Part shown: positions 61,964 through 64,000 of the stretch, piece after piece
Position numbering within the stretch: position 1 is the first letter of the stretch
Layout: every line of letters begins with the position of its first letter
NCBI RefSeq assembly: GCF_000165425.1
Contig: NW_001799621.1
Location: 62,001-126,000 of the forward strand
Length of the DNA stretch: 64,000 nt
Reading direction: 5' to 3'
DNA from: Paramecium tetraurelia
Lineage: Eukaryota; Ciliophora; Oligohymenophorea; Peniculida; Parameciidae
Notes under the pieces: generated by a model
What the model saw: only the letters and a program-made list of their open reading frames with translations
Databases searched by the model: none
What the model was told of the DNA's origin: nothing
Translations under genes and position numbers: made by a program

Positions 61964-62343
61964 ATGTAGAGAATTCATAATTTCTTTAGATTCTCAAGAA
62001 AAATTCGCCTCTATGTTCAAAGTGAAATAAATCCACAGATCAAACTTACCATAGATGCTACAGAAGGTGAGGTTTTGGCAAAGGAATTAAAAAGACACAA
62101 AGTGCCATTACCTTTTGAGTGTGGATTCTCATGTTCATGTTCTACTTGTTCAGTGTTAATAGCTAATTCGAATGACTTTAGCAACATTTAGATTGCCTAA
62201 CCCCAGAGTTAAGAGGAAATCAATGTGTTGACAACGGAAGGAAAGGGTGGAAGGTATTTATTCTCTGAGATAATTTAAGAGTGCGTCTGTCTTGTTAAAT
62301 CAATGTATGCAAGGAATTGGATGGTGTTACATTATTAATTTGA
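61964..62343 (+). CDS. [2Fe-2S] ferredoxin, adrenodoxin type, mitochondrial, 117 aa
   Basis: Electron carrier for iron-sulfur cluster assembly. The four cluster cysteines are present: CGFSCSCSTC supplies Cys-x5-Cys-x2-Cys and LSCQ the fourth. The N-terminus MQRIHNFFRFSRKIRLYV is Arg-rich without acidic residues, as in a mitochondrial targeting peptide. A 26-nt intron at 62254-62279 ends TTTAAG and is required to join GGR with VRLSCQI; no TAG acceptor restores it. The C-terminus (CKELDGVTLLI) matches the family end. Confidence 0.92.
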
Positions 62344-62423
62344 GTATTTTTTAACTTATGAAGAAATGTTATAAATGACCTTCTTAAAGTCATGAAAGTT
62401 ATATTAATATAATTTATATTCAA

Positions 62424-62721
62424 ATGTCTTTCGATAAATTATAGCCTGTCATTAAACAAATCGATATGAGTGACGAAATGCAAAGAGAAGTCATTGAAGT
62501 TTCAAGACAAGCCATAGATAAGAGTTCTACTGTAAAAGCATTTCTAATTGTAGGATCAATAAATAGCATCATATATTAAGGATGAATTAAGAGCAAAATA
62601 TCATGGAACGTGGCATTGTATTGTAGGAAGAAACTTTGGGTCATATGTGACTCACGAAACAAAACATTATATATATTTTTACATTGGATAACTGGCCATC
62701 ATGCTCTTCAAAACAGGATGA
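62424..62721 (+). CDS. Dynein light chain LC8 type, 91 aa
   Basis: Near-complete family signature: [18 protein letters not shown], then [20 protein letters not shown] and [22 protein letters not shown]8 dimerises and binds short linear motifs in dynein intermediate chains and many other partners; in ciliates it also serves axonemal dynein and radial spokes. One 22-nt intron near 62538 (GTAAAAG..TGTAG). Start ATG 62424 and TGA 62719-62721 give standard length. Confidence 0.95.
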
Positions 62722-62875
62722 ATTATATATTAAATATCAGATAATAAATATTGGTCATATGAATTCCATCGGTTATATTTGTTTAGTATACAGAGGATCG
62801 AGGATCTCAAAATATCAGTTTTTTAATTATTATATTATTGAAAAAAAAGTGTTAGAAAATACAGCAAATACTTTA

Positions 62876-63952
62876 TCAAACAGGGTCTTGGATGTAATTA
62901 CTTTATGCTTTTGCATAGAATACCTTTTATTGTAATTGATTCTATCTCTTCTCTTTGGATTGTAGTTATTAAAACCCTAATTTCACTATGAAATCCTCAT
63001 CATTAGGCATAAAGTTTCGATATTCCTATTGTATAGAATTGAGTGGATTGAACTCTATGCATTTCATCAATCTTTTAGTTTAGGAATCACTGTCATCCAA
63101 CATGAATGTAGGTTAGATATCATGATTTTCTAGATCATATTTTTTTAGATTCACTTTTTAATTCAATCGTCTCTGAGATTTTTTCATTATCCTAGCAATA
63201 ATAGATTAATTTTATTTTTCCTATTCAAAATTCTAAACCTACTGTCCTGATTAAGCTCTTGCTCTGCTAGGTCTAGCACTATGTTGAAATTTCTAATCCA
63301 AATCATAAGTTTTTTCTCTACGAAATGAATATGTCTTTCTTGCTGAGCATGAAGTAGTCTGAGGACGTATGAACTCAGTGTTCGTTGTTTATTAATTGTT
63401 TGTATTTAATGAATAATGATTCATATATTTACTTTTTACTGTCATTTGACTTGCTTTCATCCCATATTTTGCATTTATAGTATTTAATTTTTGTTCGAAC
63501 TCCTTGCTCATTAATTTACACTTCTGAGGCTACTCAATCTTCCTGGGCTACACTGATGAAGGCCTTATTTATCGATATATCACTCTATTTTTGAAGTCCT
63601 TGATCACTTATTGAATTCTTTCAGATTTATTATCATATTTTTAAGAAAGCCTAAACGAACTGTAGAGTTTATCGAAGTCACCTAATTATTCACTTAAATT
63701 CTAATGTTCTAAAGATATCTTCCGTGGTTTTATTAAATCATGACTAGTATTATTTTAAAAGGCAAGATCATTTATTTTATTCAGAATCTCTCTTATTTTT
63801 CCTAAATCCCAACTGCCGCTTGTTTTATCACATTTCAGAGTCCGCAACATTTCCAATGGATTATGTAAAAAATCCTCTATCATTCCACTTGCCAAGCCAA
63901 AAGGTTTTGGTTTATCAGGACTGTCTTCCAAGTTTATAAAAGTCAAAGACAT
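62876..63952 (-). CDS. Q/K-rich hypothetical protein, 358 aa
   Basis: Uninterrupted frame from MSLTFINLEDSPDKPKPFGL to TGA at 62876-62878. Polar and basic, with helical stretches (IREILNKINDLAF, FEQKLNTINAKYGM) and Arg/Ser/Gln-rich parts. No membrane segment or catalytic motif. Its 3' end is convergent with LC8, about 155 bp apart. Probably cytoskeletal or nuclear; family unknown. Confidence 0.65.
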
Positions 63953-64000
63953 AAAAAAATTAAATTAGTTTACAAAATCAATTCATACCTACATTCTTCT

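Noticed and set aside
1-64000. CRISPR array, bacterial operons or ribosome binding sites
   Set aside because: No regular direct repeats with spacers. The genes have spliceosomal introns and eukaryotic families, so the DNA is not prokaryotic.
1-64000. Transposons, retroelements or viral genes
   Set aside because: No transposase, integrase, reverse transcriptase, capsid or polymerase motifs were seen, and no long terminal or inverted repeats were noticed by eye.

Overview
The window looks like macronuclear-type DNA of a ciliate, most probably Paramecium or a close relative. Three things show this. Nearly every gene reads open only if TAA and TAG are glutamine codons and TGA is the sole stop. 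Introns are tiny (about 17-45 nt, GT..AG) and their removal repeatedly restores a family motif. The DNA is strongly AT-rich. The species cannot be fixed from the sequence. Coordinates below run from the ATG to the TGA of each gene, introns included. Intron assignments come from reading-frame logic, not transcripts.

Region by region. 1-6.1 kb: a cut gene end, a conserved-looking unknown, a secreted two-domain cystatin and a large NFX1-type zinc-finger/SAC3 protein. 6.6-16.9 kb: a DHHC palmitoyltransferase, small Q/N-rich proteins, a Rab GTPase, and long AT-rich stretches with few genes. 16.9-29.1 kb: a histidine-kinase-like membrane protein, a secreted H-type lectin, a ULK/Aurora-like kinase, an SPX-EXS phosphate exporter, a C2H2 protein and an OSCA/TMEM63 channel. 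29.1-39.8 kb: a TH1-like/AGC kinase, two MORN proteins, an LRR/EF-hand protein and a kinesin-14-like protein without a P-loop. 40-51.2 kb: a RING-H2 membrane protein, URM1, a B-box coiled-coil protein, a DnaJ chaperone, several coiled-coil proteins and a multi-pass membrane protein. 51.5-64 kb: ribosomal protein eS28 (frame disrupted here), an EF-hand protein, a CDK, a REEP/Yop1 protein, a multi-TM protein, a mitochondrial [2Fe-2S] ferredoxin, an LC8 dynein light chain and unknowns.

There are no operons, and neighbours mostly have unrelated housekeeping, signalling and cytoskeletal roles, as expected of a compact eukaryotic chromosome. I saw no transposon, viral element, rRNA, tRNA, telomere repeat or CRISPR array. 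The most notable signals are (i) frequent AAG 3' splice sites where Paramecium introns normally end TAG, (ii) unusual domain combinations (NFX1 zinc fingers with SAC3, TH1-like with AGC kinase), (iii) apparently catalytically dead kinesin-like and histidine-kinase-like proteins, and (iv) a frame break in a core ribosomal protein gene.
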